From Haloterrigena salifodinae (GTDB lineage: Archaea > Halobacteriota > Halobacteria > Halobacteriales > Natrialbaceae): DNA of 64,000 nt. This document shows, one piece after another, positions 16,558 to 24,021 of this stretch. Numbering within the stretch: the stretch's first letter is position 1; each line of letters opens with the position of its first letter. The position numbers and the translations under genes are program-made. The notes under the pieces are model-generated. The model was not told the origin of the DNA. It ran no database searches and saw only the letters and a list, made by a program, of their open reading frames with translations. The stretch lies in contig NZ_RQWN01000003.1 of assembly GCF_003977755.1 (NCBI RefSeq), forward strand, positions 248,001 to 312,000, read 5' to 3'.

Positions 16558-17061
16558 GAGCGAAGTTTTGTGCTGTCGTTCGAGAGAGCCACGCTCTCTC
16601 GTGACTGAGCGAATCTTCGATTCGCGAGGTCCGCGAGACCTCCGGTCTCGCTTGATGACGAAAGGTGCTTCACGCCTTTTGAACCACGGGCGCGGCTTCG
16701 CCGCGCCCTCGGCAAAATCTTCAAAGAACGCTACGCGTTCTTTTGGACAGCGAGGGACCGTCGGTCCCTCGAGCAGTCGGCGCGAAGCGCCGACGACCTC
16801 GCGGGATCTTCGATCCCGCTCAGATTCGATGAAAAGCACCGGAAGACGCGAAGCGTCTTCCGAGCCCTCGTTCGCTTTCGCTCACGAGGACACTCCTCCC
16901 GCCCCTGGCTCGCGGGTCGGCCGCTCGCCTTGAGGCGGCGCTTCGCGCCGCGCTCCGGGTCAGTCGTCGGCCCGCTCGCTCACTTCGTTCGCTCGCGGAG
17001 ACTGCACGCTTTCTGTGCTATACTGACTGGATTCACGATCGAACCGTGCCGCGCTCGAGCG
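16558..17061. repeat. array of trinucleotide-loop hairpins (intergenic)
   Basis: This 504-bp non-coding stretch contains ten perfect inverted repeats with three-base loops. Stem / loop / position: CGAGAGAGC/CAC/16581-16601; GCGAATC/TTC/16609-16625; GCGAGACC/TCC/16633-16651; GGGCGCGGC/TTC/16688-16708; AAAGAACGC/TAC/16723-16743; CGAGGGACC/GTC/16751-16771; GTCGGCGC/GAA/16776-16794; GCGGGATC/TTC/16801-16819; CGGAAGACGC/GAA/16840-16862; GCGGCGC/TTC/16935-16951. Imperfect ones lie at 16661-16680, about 16866-16889 and about 16976-16996. The stems differ, so these are not copies of one unit. No real gene is present; translations of this stretch are arginine- and serine-rich nonsense. Confidence 0.9.
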
Positions 17062-17937
17062 CTACAGATCCGCCCGATTGAATCGGTGGTAGCCGATCGC
17101 GACGGGGACGACCAGCCAACATAGCAGGACGACGACGCCGAACTCGTCTTGGAGGTAAAAGGGCGCGTCGCCGGGGTAGCGCTGGGCGGGCGTCATCCCG
17201 TAGGCCTCGACCGACTGGAGGCCGTACTGGAACTGGAACGGAAACACCGATCCCTCGACGATCTGGCTGATCAGGTTGGTGTACGCGAAGATCGGGTTGA
17301 ACTGCTCGACGACGAGGTACCAGGTTTCGGCCTCGACCGGCGGCCCCTCGCCGTAGATGAGGTAGTAGGGACCGGCCGTGATGAGCTCCCACAGCGCGAT
17401 GAGAATCATGTAGATCCCGACGACGATCGCCATCGACTTACCCCGCGTGGAGACGGCGGCGGAGGTGCCGACGGCCAGTCCGGCGAAGGCCGCCCCGAAC
17501 AGCGTGGAGACGGCGGCGAAGCCGAGCCAATCGACGAACGGAACTGAGCCGAACAGGACCGCGCCGAGGACCAGCGAGACGAGGCAGGCGAGCGCGACGG
17601 CGGCGGTGACGACGGCCGTCCGGCCGAGCAACTTCCCGAAGACGACGTCGGTCCGGTTCGGCGGCAGGCCCAAGAGGAGCTTGATGCTCCCCGAGCGTCG
17701 CTCCCCGACGACGGCCATGTAGCCGGCGATCAGCGCCGCGATGGGGAGGATCACCTGCAGGGGCGTGCCGACGAAGCTGAGCACCTCCGCCGCGGTGACG
17801 TCGTCGGCCGTGTACCAGATGGCGACGTAGCCGATGGTGACCAGCCCGACGAGCAGTCCGATCAGCGACCAGAGCAGTTTCGAGCGCCCGGCGTCCTCGA
17901 ACTCCTTGCGAGCCACGGTGCCGATGTGCCCGCTCAT
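17062..17937 (-). CDS. ABC-2 type transporter permease (second system)
   Basis: This 291-residue protein has six hydrophobic segments, a cytoplasmic N-terminus (MSGHIGTVARKEFEDAGRSK) and the coupling loop ERRSGSIKLLLGLPPNRTD. It ends VPVAIGYHRFNRADL, the same tail type as both permeases at 12632 and 13503, so the systems are paralogous. Its start overlaps the ATPase stop by 4 nt (ATGA). A single permease implies a homodimer, unlike the first system. Confidence 0.87.
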   Translation of the reverse strand: MSGHIGTVARKEFEDAGRSKLLWSLIGLLVGLVTIGYVAIWYTADDVTAAEVLSFVGTPLQVILPIAALIAGYMAVVGERRSGSIKLLLGLPPNRTDVVFGKLLGRTAVVTAAVALACLVSLVLGAVLFGSVPFVDWLGFAAVSTLFGAAFAGLAVGTSAAVSTRGKSMAIVVGIYMILIALWELITAGPYYLIYGEGPPVEAETWYLVVEQFNPIFAYTNLISQIVEGSVFPFQFQYGLQSVEAYGMTPAQRYPGDAPFYLQDEFGVVVLLCWLVVPVAIGYHRFNRADL

Positions 17938-18911
17938 CGGGCCACCTCCGACTCCGACGCGGTCGCCGGAGCAGCCTCGGTCTCGGTCGCCGCCTCGCGT
18001 TCGTCGCCGTTCGTCAGCGCCGTGAACAGCGTCTCGAGCGAGACGTCATCGATCCGCACGTCCTGGATCGTCGCCCCCGCACCGTCGAGCGCGATCACGA
18101 GGTCCGCTTTCGCGGCCGGATCGGTGACCGTACACTCGAGGGCGTGGTCAGACGCGACGACGTCGGTGATGCCGGCGACCGATGCGGCGGTCTCGCGCAG
18201 GCCCGCGGCCGCCTCGACGAGGGTCAGTTCCATCGTCGCGCCGCCGCCGATCTCCTCGCGGAGCCCCTCGATGGTGTCGACGGCGACGAGTTCGCCGTTG
18301 TTCAACACCCCGACGCGGTCACAGACCGCCTCGACGTGCTGGAGGATGTGACTCGAGAAGAAGACGGTCGTTCCGCGCTCGGCCTCGGCGCGAACCAGGT
18401 CCTGCATCTCCCGGATGCCGTGGGGATCGAGGCCGCTCGAGGGCTCGTCCATGATCAACAGGTCGGGGTCGCCGACGAGGGCCATTCCGGTCGCGAGGCG
18501 CTGGCGCATCCCCTTGGAGTAGTCGCCTGCGGGCCGATCGGCGTCCTCGGCGGAGAGGCCCACGCGCTCGATGATCGCGTCGGGATCGTTGTCGGCGTCC
18601 TTGGTCTCGATCGCGAACTCGACGTGCCGGCGCCCCGAGAGGCGCGGGTAGATGTCGAACCCCTCGGGGAGGACACCGACCCGGGGACTGATCGCGTCGG
18701 CCTCGGTCTGCGCGTCGTAGCCGAGCACCGTCGCCGAGCCCGCGGACGGACGGGTGAAATCGAGCAGCATGTTGATCGTCGTCGACTTCCCGGCGCCGTT
18801 GGGCCCCAGAAAGCCGAACACCTCTCCTTCCTCGACCGAGAGGTCGAGGTCGTCAACGGCGACGAGGTCGCCGTACGTTTTCGTCAGGCCGGACGTCTCT
18901 ATCGCGGTCAT
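17934..18911 (-). CDS. ABC transporter ATP-binding protein (second system)
   Basis: This 325-residue ATPase has Walker A GPNGAGKS at 36-43, signature YSKGMRQR, Walker B LLIMDEP and H-loop SSHIL, collinear with the ATPase at 14327. The C-terminus (last 40 residues) is Ala/Glu/Thr-rich (REAATETEAAPATASESE), absent from its paralogue. The ATG at 18911 is chosen; an ATG three codons upstream is possible. The reading frame stays open far upstream through sufS on the other strand, but that extension is not coding. Confidence 0.93.
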   Translation of the reverse strand: MTAIETSGLTKTYGDLVAVDDLDLSVEEGEVFGFLGPNGAGKSTTINMLLDFTRPSAGSATVLGYDAQTEADAISPRVGVLPEGFDIYPRLSGRRHVEFAIETKDADNDPDAIIERVGLSAEDADRPAGDYSKGMRQRLATGMALVGDPDLLIMDEPSSGLDPHGIREMQDLVRAEAERGTTVFFSSHILQHVEAVCDRVGVLNNGELVAVDTIEGLREEIGGGATMELTLVEAAAGLRETAASVAGITDVVASDHALECTVTDPAAKADLVIALDGAGATIQDVRIDDVSLETLFTALTNGDEREAATETEAAPATASESEVAR

Positions 18912-19340
18912 ACATCGCATTCGAGACACACGGTTCACATAATCGCTGGGCCGCGGCTTCACGATCGGAAACTCAGACGGAATCGAACGCCCTCCGCTGA
19001 ACGCATTCCGCAGAACGGCCGTTCGAGACCGACTACACCCGCAATCGGGGACTCGAGTCGGCGTACCAACAGACAGCCAACATAGTTTGGGAACATCGAT
19101 ATGTCGATCGAAAGAGAACACGAAGATGGCAGGGCGGGATACTGGACGATTCGACAACATCCCTGCCGAGGCACCCACCCACCGACCCACCATTCCCAAA
19201 CCACTCCCCACCACTCCCACCACTCCGTCCACTATCCACCGCTTCCCGCATCCCGTTTTTCGCGCATCGTCCGTCGCAGACGACGGCTTCGAGTGCCTCG
19301 ACCGAAGGAGTGTTTTGTCTGGGGATCCTCCGGTTAGACA
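18912..19340. promoter_or_regulatory. divergent intergenic region with G-quadruplex motif
   Basis: This 429-bp region separates the divergent ABC operon and sufS. It holds a C/A-rich stretch (about 19160-19250) whose minus strand contains four GGG tracts with loops of 6, 5 and 1 nt (19174-19197), a canonical G-quadruplex pattern. Further CCACTCCC-type repeats follow. I see no convincing gene. A clear sufS TATA box could not be picked out. Confidence 0.55.
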
Positions 19341-20585
19341 ATGAGTCAACAGAACCTCGAGTCGCTCGACGTCGGAGCGATTCGCGACGAGTTCCCCATC
19401 CTCGAGCGCGAGTTCGACGGCCAGCAGGTCGTCTATCTCGACAACGCGGCGACGACCCAGACCCCCGATCCGGTCGTCGACGCGATGAGCGATTACTACC
19501 GCGAGTCCAACGCGAACATCCACCGGGGGATCCACCACCTCAGCCAGGAGGCCTCCATCATGTACGAGGAGGCCCACGACCGAGTCGCCGAGTTCATCAA
19601 CGCCGATGGCCGCGAGGAGGTCATCTTCACCAAGAACACGACCGAAGGCGAGAACCTCATCGCCTACGCGTGGGGCCTGAACGAACTCGGCCCCGGCGAC
19701 GAGATCGTCCTCACGGAGATGGAACACCACGCCTCGCTGGTCACGTGGCAACAGATCGGCAAGCGAACCGGCGCCGACGTGAAGTACATCCGGATCGACG
19801 AGGACCAGCGCCTCGACATGGACCACGCCCGCGAACTGATCACCGACGACACCGCCATCGTCTCGGCGGTCCACGTCTCCAACACGCTGGGCACGGTTAA
19901 CCCCGTCTCCGAACTCACGGATCTCGCCCACGAACACGGGGCGCTCTCCTTCATCGACGGCGCGCAGGCAGTCCCTAACCGCCCTGTCGACGTCGAGGCC
20001 ATCGACGCCGACTTCTACGCCTTCTCCGGTCACAAGATGGCCGGTCCCACCGGGATCGGCGTCCTCTACGGCAAACAGCACCTCCTCGAGGAGATGGAGC
20101 CCTACCTCTACGGCGGCGGCATGATCCGGAAGGTCACCTACGAGGACTCCACGTGGGGCGACCTCCCCTGGAAGTTCGAACCCGGAACGCCACAGATCGC
20201 CGAAGCCGTAGGCCTCGAGGCCGCCATCAACTGGCTCGAGGACATCGGCATGGAGCGCATCCAGGCCCACGAGGAGGAGATCGCCCGCTACGCCTACGAG
20301 CAACTCGAGAGCGAGGACGACGTTGAGATCTACGGTCCCGAGCCGGGGCCCGACCGCGGCGGTCTCGTCAGCTTCAACATCGAGGGCGTCCACGCCCACG
20401 ACCTGGCCTCGATCATGAACGACCACACGATCGCGGTTCGGGCCGGCGACCACTGTACCCAGCCGCTTCACGACAAGCTCGGCGTACCGGCCTCGACTCG
20501 AGCGTCGTTCTACGTCTATAACACGCGAGAGGAAGTCGACAAGCTGGTCGCGGCGCTCGACGACGCGCGTCAGCTGTTCGCATAA
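19341..20585 (+). CDS. sufS: cysteine desulfurase SufS
   Basis: This 414-residue class V PLP enzyme has the PLP lysine K232 in SGHKMAGPTGIG, PLP-contacting H130, and the catalytic Cys C372 in RAGDHCTQPL, in the short-loop arrangement of group II (SufS) desulfurases. It mobilises sulfur from cysteine as a persulfide for Fe-S cluster assembly. Its partner SufU lies 2.7 kb downstream on the same strand; in many genomes the two are adjacent. The last 65 nt of this gene, with the bases after it, are duplicated just downstream. Confidence 0.97.
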   Translation: MSQQNLESLDVGAIRDEFPILEREFDGQQVVYLDNAATTQTPDPVVDAMSDYYRESNANIHRGIHHLSQEASIMYEEAHDRVAEFINADGREEVIFTKNTTEGENLIAYAWGLNELGPGDEIVLTEMEHHASLVTWQQIGKRTGADVKYIRIDEDQRLDMDHARELITDDTAIVSAVHVSNTLGTVNPVSELTDLAHEHGALSFIDGAQAVPNRPVDVEAIDADFYAFSGHKMAGPTGIGVLYGKQHLLEEMEPYLYGGGMIRKVTYEDSTWGDLPWKFEPGTPQIAEAVGLEAAINWLEDIGMERIQAHEEEIARYAYEQLESEDDVEIYGPEPGPDRGGLVSFNIEGVHAHDLASIMNDHTIAVRAGDHCTQPLHDKLGVPASTRASFYVYNTREEVDKLVAALDDARQLFA

Positions 20586-20608
20586 TTCTACCGCGAACGG
20601 AGTGAGCG
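20521..20608 (+). repeat. sufS 3'-end direct repeat, copy 1
   Basis: This 88-nt segment covers the last 65 nt of sufS including the stop codon, plus the ACCGCGAACGGAGTGAGCG stretch after it. It recurs 162 nt downstream with three mismatches. Confidence 0.95.
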
Positions 20609-20943
20609 GTCTTTTTTGGTCCAGATTTTTTGCTCGAGCGGTCAGCCGCTGGCTGACCCGAGAGTAAAAAGGTGGTCTCACAACACGCGGGAGGAGGTCG
20701 ACAAGCTGGTCGCGACGCTCGACGACGCGCGTCAGCTGTTCGCATAATTCTACCGCGAACGGAGTGAGCGAAGGCCAGCGAGAACGAAGTTCTCGCCAGG
20801 CGCGACAGCTGTTCGCGTAATCGGTTCTCAGTCCCCGCAACATCGTCCGTGATTTCGGTTTCACGTCTTCTACCGCCTGCTCGAGGAACTGTGGCCCTCG
20901 ATCGACCGCGCGAGCTATCGCCGTCGACGACCTAGACGCGGCG
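20586..20943. terminator. sufS downstream region: hairpins, T-tracts and gene-tail copies
   Basis: Directly after sufS, ACCGC...GCGGT (20590-20610) forms a stem followed by TTTTTT (20612-20617), and a second TTTTTT lies at about 20626-20631; this fits a transcription terminator. A perfect stem GGTCAGCC/GGCTGACC with GCT loop (20640-20658) and GCGAGAAC/GTTCTCGC with GAA loop (20778-20796) follow. A second copy of the sufS tail (20683-20770) and a short third remnant (about 20798-20820, GCGCGACAGCTGTTCGCGTAA) complete the region. No complete gene is present. Confidence 0.6.
20683..20770 (+). pseudogene. sufS C-terminal remnant, copy 2
   Basis: This duplicate of the sufS end retains the codons for NTREEVDKLVATLDDARQLF and the stop. 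Compared with copy 1 it differs at three of 88 positions: two synonymous third-base changes and one Ala-to-Thr codon change. It lacks any start and cannot encode an enzyme. Confidence 0.85.
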
Positions 20944-21498
20944 ATGACTCGAGGGACCGTCACACTGTACATCGCCGCCAGTCTGGACGGCTTCATCGCG
21001 ACCGAAGACGGCGGCGTCGAGTGGCTCGAAGAGTACGCGAGCGACGGCGAAAACGGAGCCGACGGGAGTTTTAAGGCGTTCTTTGCCGGCGTCGACTGCC
21101 TCGTCATGGGCTCGCGGACGTACGAACAGATTCTGTCGTTCGACGAGTGGCCCTACGGCGAGAGACCAACGTTCGTCGTCACGGGCCGAGACCTCCCGCT
21201 CGCGACCGACCGCGTCGAACTGGTCGCCGGCGACCTTCACGAGTTGGTCGACAGACTCGAGGAGCGGTACGACCGCAGCTGGCTCGTCGGCGGCGCGGCG
21301 CTCGCGCAGTCGTTTCTCCGGGAGGGACTCGTCGACGAGATCCGGCTGACGGTCGTTCCGGTGTTGCTCGGCGAGGGCGTCCGTCTCTTCACCGACGACG
21401 GTGCGGAACGCGCCCTCGAGACGGTCGAGTGTACGTCGTTCGAGAGCGGACTCGTCGAACTCCGATACGACGTGTCCGGGAGTAACACGTCGGCTTGA
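20944..21498 (+). CDS. dihydrofolate reductase family (RibD C-terminal-like) protein
   Basis: This 184-residue protein starts TRGTVTLYIAASLDGFIA, contains LVMGSRTYEQI (about 55) and VVTGRDLP, and ends with the GEGVRLF...FESGLVELRY strand pattern. That is typical of the RibD C-terminal/DHFR-like fold, which binds NADPH. These stand-alone proteins reduce folates or pterin-like or riboflavin precursors; the substrate here is unknown. The gene may be transcribed with the following acetyltransferase. Confidence 0.88.
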   Translation: MTRGTVTLYIAASLDGFIATEDGGVEWLEEYASDGENGADGSFKAFFAGVDCLVMGSRTYEQILSFDEWPYGERPTFVVTGRDLPLATDRVELVAGDLHELVDRLEERYDRSWLVGGAALAQSFLREGLVDEIRLTVVPVLLGEGVRLFTDDGAERALETVECTSFESGLVELRYDVSGSNTSA

Positions 21499-21540
21499 CC
21501 GGGCTGGGCCGCGCTCCGGCGAAGGTATTAGTCGACTCGC

Positions 21541-22011
21541 GTGGGTGCCACGAGCGTGAGCAGCGTGACGGTCGCGCTTCGGCGGGCCGACGAGAGCGAT
21601 CTCCCGTACGTCGAGCGCCTGCTGTCGGACGAGGGGTTGCCGTCGGCGGACGTCCGGTCGTCACCCGCGCGGTTCTACGTCGGCTATGACGGAGACGAGC
21701 GAATCGGCATCGGCGGCCTCGAGCGGTACAGCACCGACGGGCTGCTCCGGTCCGTCGTCGTCGAGCGATCGGCGCGAGGCAACGGGTACGGCAAGGCCCT
21801 CTGTGCAGCGCTGGAGCGGCGGGCTCGAGCCGACGGCGTCGAGACGCTGTACCTGCTGACGACGACCGCGGCCGAGTTCTTCGCGGAGCGAGGCTACGAG
21901 TACGTCGAACGGACCGACGCACCGCCCGTGATTCGGGAGACTGCCGAGTTCGACGAACTCTGTCCCGCGTCGGCCGCGTGTCTACGGAAGTCCGTGCTCG
22001 AGGGGGCGTGA
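21541..22011 (+). CDS. ArsN2-like GNAT acetyltransferase
   Basis: This 156-residue GNAT protein has the acetyl-CoA loop RGNGYGKAL (about 80). Its C-terminus (LYLLTTTAAEFFAERGYEYVER, then EFDELCPASAACLRKS) resembles ArsN2, a family found in arsenic-resistance operons. The Cys-containing LCPASAAC tail is the distinctive part. No ars genes are adjacent, so an arsenic role is only an inference. The start is a GTG at 21541; another GTG at 21556 is equally possible. Confidence 0.78.
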   Translation: MGATSVSSVTVALRRADESDLPYVERLLSDEGLPSADVRSSPARFYVGYDGDERIGIGGLERYSTDGLLRSVVVERSARGNGYGKALCAALERRARADGVETLYLLTTTAAEFFAERGYEYVERTDAPPVIRETAEFDELCPASAACLRKSVLEGA

Positions 22012-22133
22012 CCGGACACAGGTGCGACGCGACGTCGGCCGCTCCGGTCGGCGCCGTGAACTCGACCGCGGAGTGGGTGACCTCGCCCGCTCGAGGACGG
22101 CGCGTTTATTTCCCCTCGGAAAAATCGACGGCT

Positions 22134-22769
22134 ATGCTCGAGGCAGTCCGAACCCGCGCGCGCAGCTATTTCGAGGCGGCCCCGCCGGCCCACGACTGGC
22201 ACCACGTCCGGCGCGTCGAGACGCTCGCCGAGACGCTGATCGACCGCCACCAGAGCGGGAGCATCGACGAGCGGGTGGTGACCCTCGCCGTGTACCTCCA
22301 CGATATCGGCCGCGAGAAGGAAGATAGCGGCGAAATAGACGATCACGCGGCGTGGGGCGCCCGCGAATCGCGTCGCATCCTCGAGGATATCGGCGCCGAT
22401 CCGGCGACGATTGACGCCGTCGCCCACTGCGTGCGCGCCCACCGCTATTCGAACGCCGTCGAACCCGAGCGTCTCGAGGCGAAACTGGTCAGCGATGCGG
22501 ACAACCTCGACGCGCTCGGCGCGGTCGGGATCGCGCGCACCTTCGCCCACGGGGGCGCGCTGGGCGAGCCGATTTACGATCCCGCAGTGCCGGTTGCCGA
22601 CGACGAGACGGCCGCCGGGGCCACGCAGTACAACCACCTCCACGAGAAGATCCTCGCGTTGCCCGAGCGACTCTACACCGACGTCGGCCGGGAACTCGCC
22701 GAGCGACGCGCGGCGTTCGTCCGCGAGTACGTCGCGCAGTTCGACGCCGAACTGACCGGCGAGCGCTGA
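22134..22769 (+). CDS. HD-domain phosphohydrolase
   Basis: This 211-residue protein has the HD metal-binding set: H in AHDWHHVRRVE (about 18-23), the HD pair in VYLHDIGRE (about 55), and D in VSDADNLDALGA (about 122). That is the layout of small predicted HD-superfamily phosphohydrolases acting on nucleotides or phosphodiesters. The ATG at 22134 is used because upstream in-frame sequence has no haloarchaeal character. It shares strand and neighbourhood with the ArsN2-like gene. Confidence 0.88.
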   Translation: MLEAVRTRARSYFEAAPPAHDWHHVRRVETLAETLIDRHQSGSIDERVVTLAVYLHDIGREKEDSGEIDDHAAWGARESRRILEDIGADPATIDAVAHCVRAHRYSNAVEPERLEAKLVSDADNLDALGAVGIARTFAHGGALGEPIYDPAVPVADDETAAGATQYNHLHEKILALPERLYTDVGRELAERRAAFVREYVAQFDAELTGER

Positions 22770-22896
22770 TCCGGGCGCCTCGAGCGTGGCCGTCGCGTTC
22801 CGATCGGTCCTCGAGCCATCAGTTCAGAAACAACAACAAACTCGCGTAGGGTTTTTGAGAATCGCCACGGTACTAGGCGGTGCCGAGGTGAGAACG

Positions 22897-23145
22897 ATGC
22901 AGGAGAACACGATCGGCCGTCCCCGACGGGATCCGTTCGAGACCCTGGTCGACGTTCTCGCCAAGGCCAGCCGGTACGACCTCCTGCTGGGGGTCGTCCC
23001 GGTCGTATTTACGGTTGCACTGGTCGCGGCACACGTTCTGAGCCTACCGGTAGTGCACGCGATGTTCGTCGCGGTGACTATCGGCGCGCTCGTGGTCATC
23101 GATGCCTGCTACCTCAATCCCCCCGTTGACCAGGGATCGCCGTAG
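22897..23145 (+). CDS. small membrane protein
   Basis: This 82-residue protein has an amphipathic N-terminus (ETLVDVLAKASRYD) and two hydrophobic segments (about 31-49 and 53-72) separated by a short loop, so it is probably a two-helix membrane protein. The ATG at 22897 follows a GAGGTGAGAACG stretch. I do not know the family; the layout resembles short haloarchaeal proteins of unknown role. It precedes sufU with a 180-bp gap. Confidence 0.65.
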   Translation: MQENTIGRPRRDPFETLVDVLAKASRYDLLLGVVPVVFTVALVAAHVLSLPVVHAMFVAVTIGALVVIDACYLNPPVDQGSP

Positions 23146-23325
23146 CGGTATCGACCACCAACCGTTTCCCGGGGTCGATGGCTGCATCGAGGGCGGACTG
23201 TATCGACGTCAGCGACGCGTCCGCCGAGTAGCGACCATCTGTGACCGTAATCGCCCCGCTCGTGATACCGAGTAGCGTCGGCCCCGGAACCCTTTTACAA
23301 CTCTCGCGTCTATTCGGGACTACCA

Positions 23326-23745
23326 ATGGGACTGGGCTCGGATATGTACCGACAGCAGATCCTCGACCACTACAAGAACCCCCGTAACTACGGGGAGCTC
23401 GAGGATCCGACGTTCACCCATATCGGCGAGAACCCGATGTGTGGCGACGAGATTCGCATGGACGTCAAGCTCGGCGACGACGAGGAGACGATCGAGCACG
23501 TCGCGTTCAAGGGCGACGGCTGTGCCATCAGCCAGGCCTCCGCGAGCATGCTCTCGAAGGAGCTCCGCGGGAAGACCCTCGAGGAACTCCAGGAGATGAA
23601 CCGCGACGACGTCATCGACATGCTCGGTGTCGACATCTCGCCGATGCGGGTAAAGTGCGCCGTGCTGGCCGAAAAGGTCGCCCAGGACGGCGCGGAGATC
23701 TATCAGGGCGAACTCGACGTCGAGAAGACGACGACCGAGGACTGA
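23326..23745 (+). CDS. sufU: Fe-S cluster assembly scaffold SufU
   Basis: This 139-residue IscU-fold protein has the cluster/zinc ligands C39, D41, C66 and C111, and the SufU-type NPMCGDEI, GDGCAISQAS and RVKCAVLA motifs. SufU accepts sulfur from SufS and either builds or relays it to the SufBCD scaffold. SufB, SufC and SufD are not in this window. The start MGLGSDMYRQQILDHYKNPRN is standard. Confidence 0.96.
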   Translation: MGLGSDMYRQQILDHYKNPRNYGELEDPTFTHIGENPMCGDEIRMDVKLGDDEETIEHVAFKGDGCAISQASASMLSKELRGKTLEELQEMNRDDVIDMLGVDISPMRVKCAVLAEKVAQDGAEIYQGELDVEKTTTED

Positions 23746-23977
23746 GCGGAATTTCGACGGCAGCATCGCGCGGTACCGGCTGACCGATCGACGGCGTCGA
23801 GCCCGCGAGAATCGACTCCGGCGTGTATTTTCTCGTTCGTACTCGAGTCCGATCGACCCGAAACGGATCCCCATTCGCCGGACGGATCGGGAATTCGTCG
23901 TCCCCGACAAACTGTCAAACCAGATATGTACTGGTATGTGGCGCTCTATCGGTCTCACTCGGTGAAAATACGAGAAT

Positions 23978-23999
23978 TATAAATATCCTTTTAAAAGGG
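23978..23999 (+). promoter_or_regulatory. promoter of the ECF operon with CCTTTTAAAAGG palindrome
   Basis: Two AT boxes stand in tandem, TTATAAAT at 23978-23985 and TTTTAAAA at 23990-23997. The second lies in a perfect 12-bp palindrome, CCTTTTAAAAGG (23988-23999), centred 28 nt before the ATG at 24022. That distance fits a leaderless transcript, and the palindrome could be an operator that controls access to the TATA box. Confidence 0.6.
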
Positions 24000-24021
24000 A
24001 CACAGTCACCCAGTCGGTATT

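Noticed and set aside
16558-17061. The hairpin array as a CRISPR array
   Set aside because: The units are palindromes of differing sequence with no constant repeat or regular spacer length.
17934-21107. A 1057-codon open frame on the minus strand running through sufS
   Set aside because: Only its C-terminal 325 codons (the ABC ATPase) are real. The rest is antisense to sufS and the DHFR gene, and stays open because of the high G+C codon pattern.
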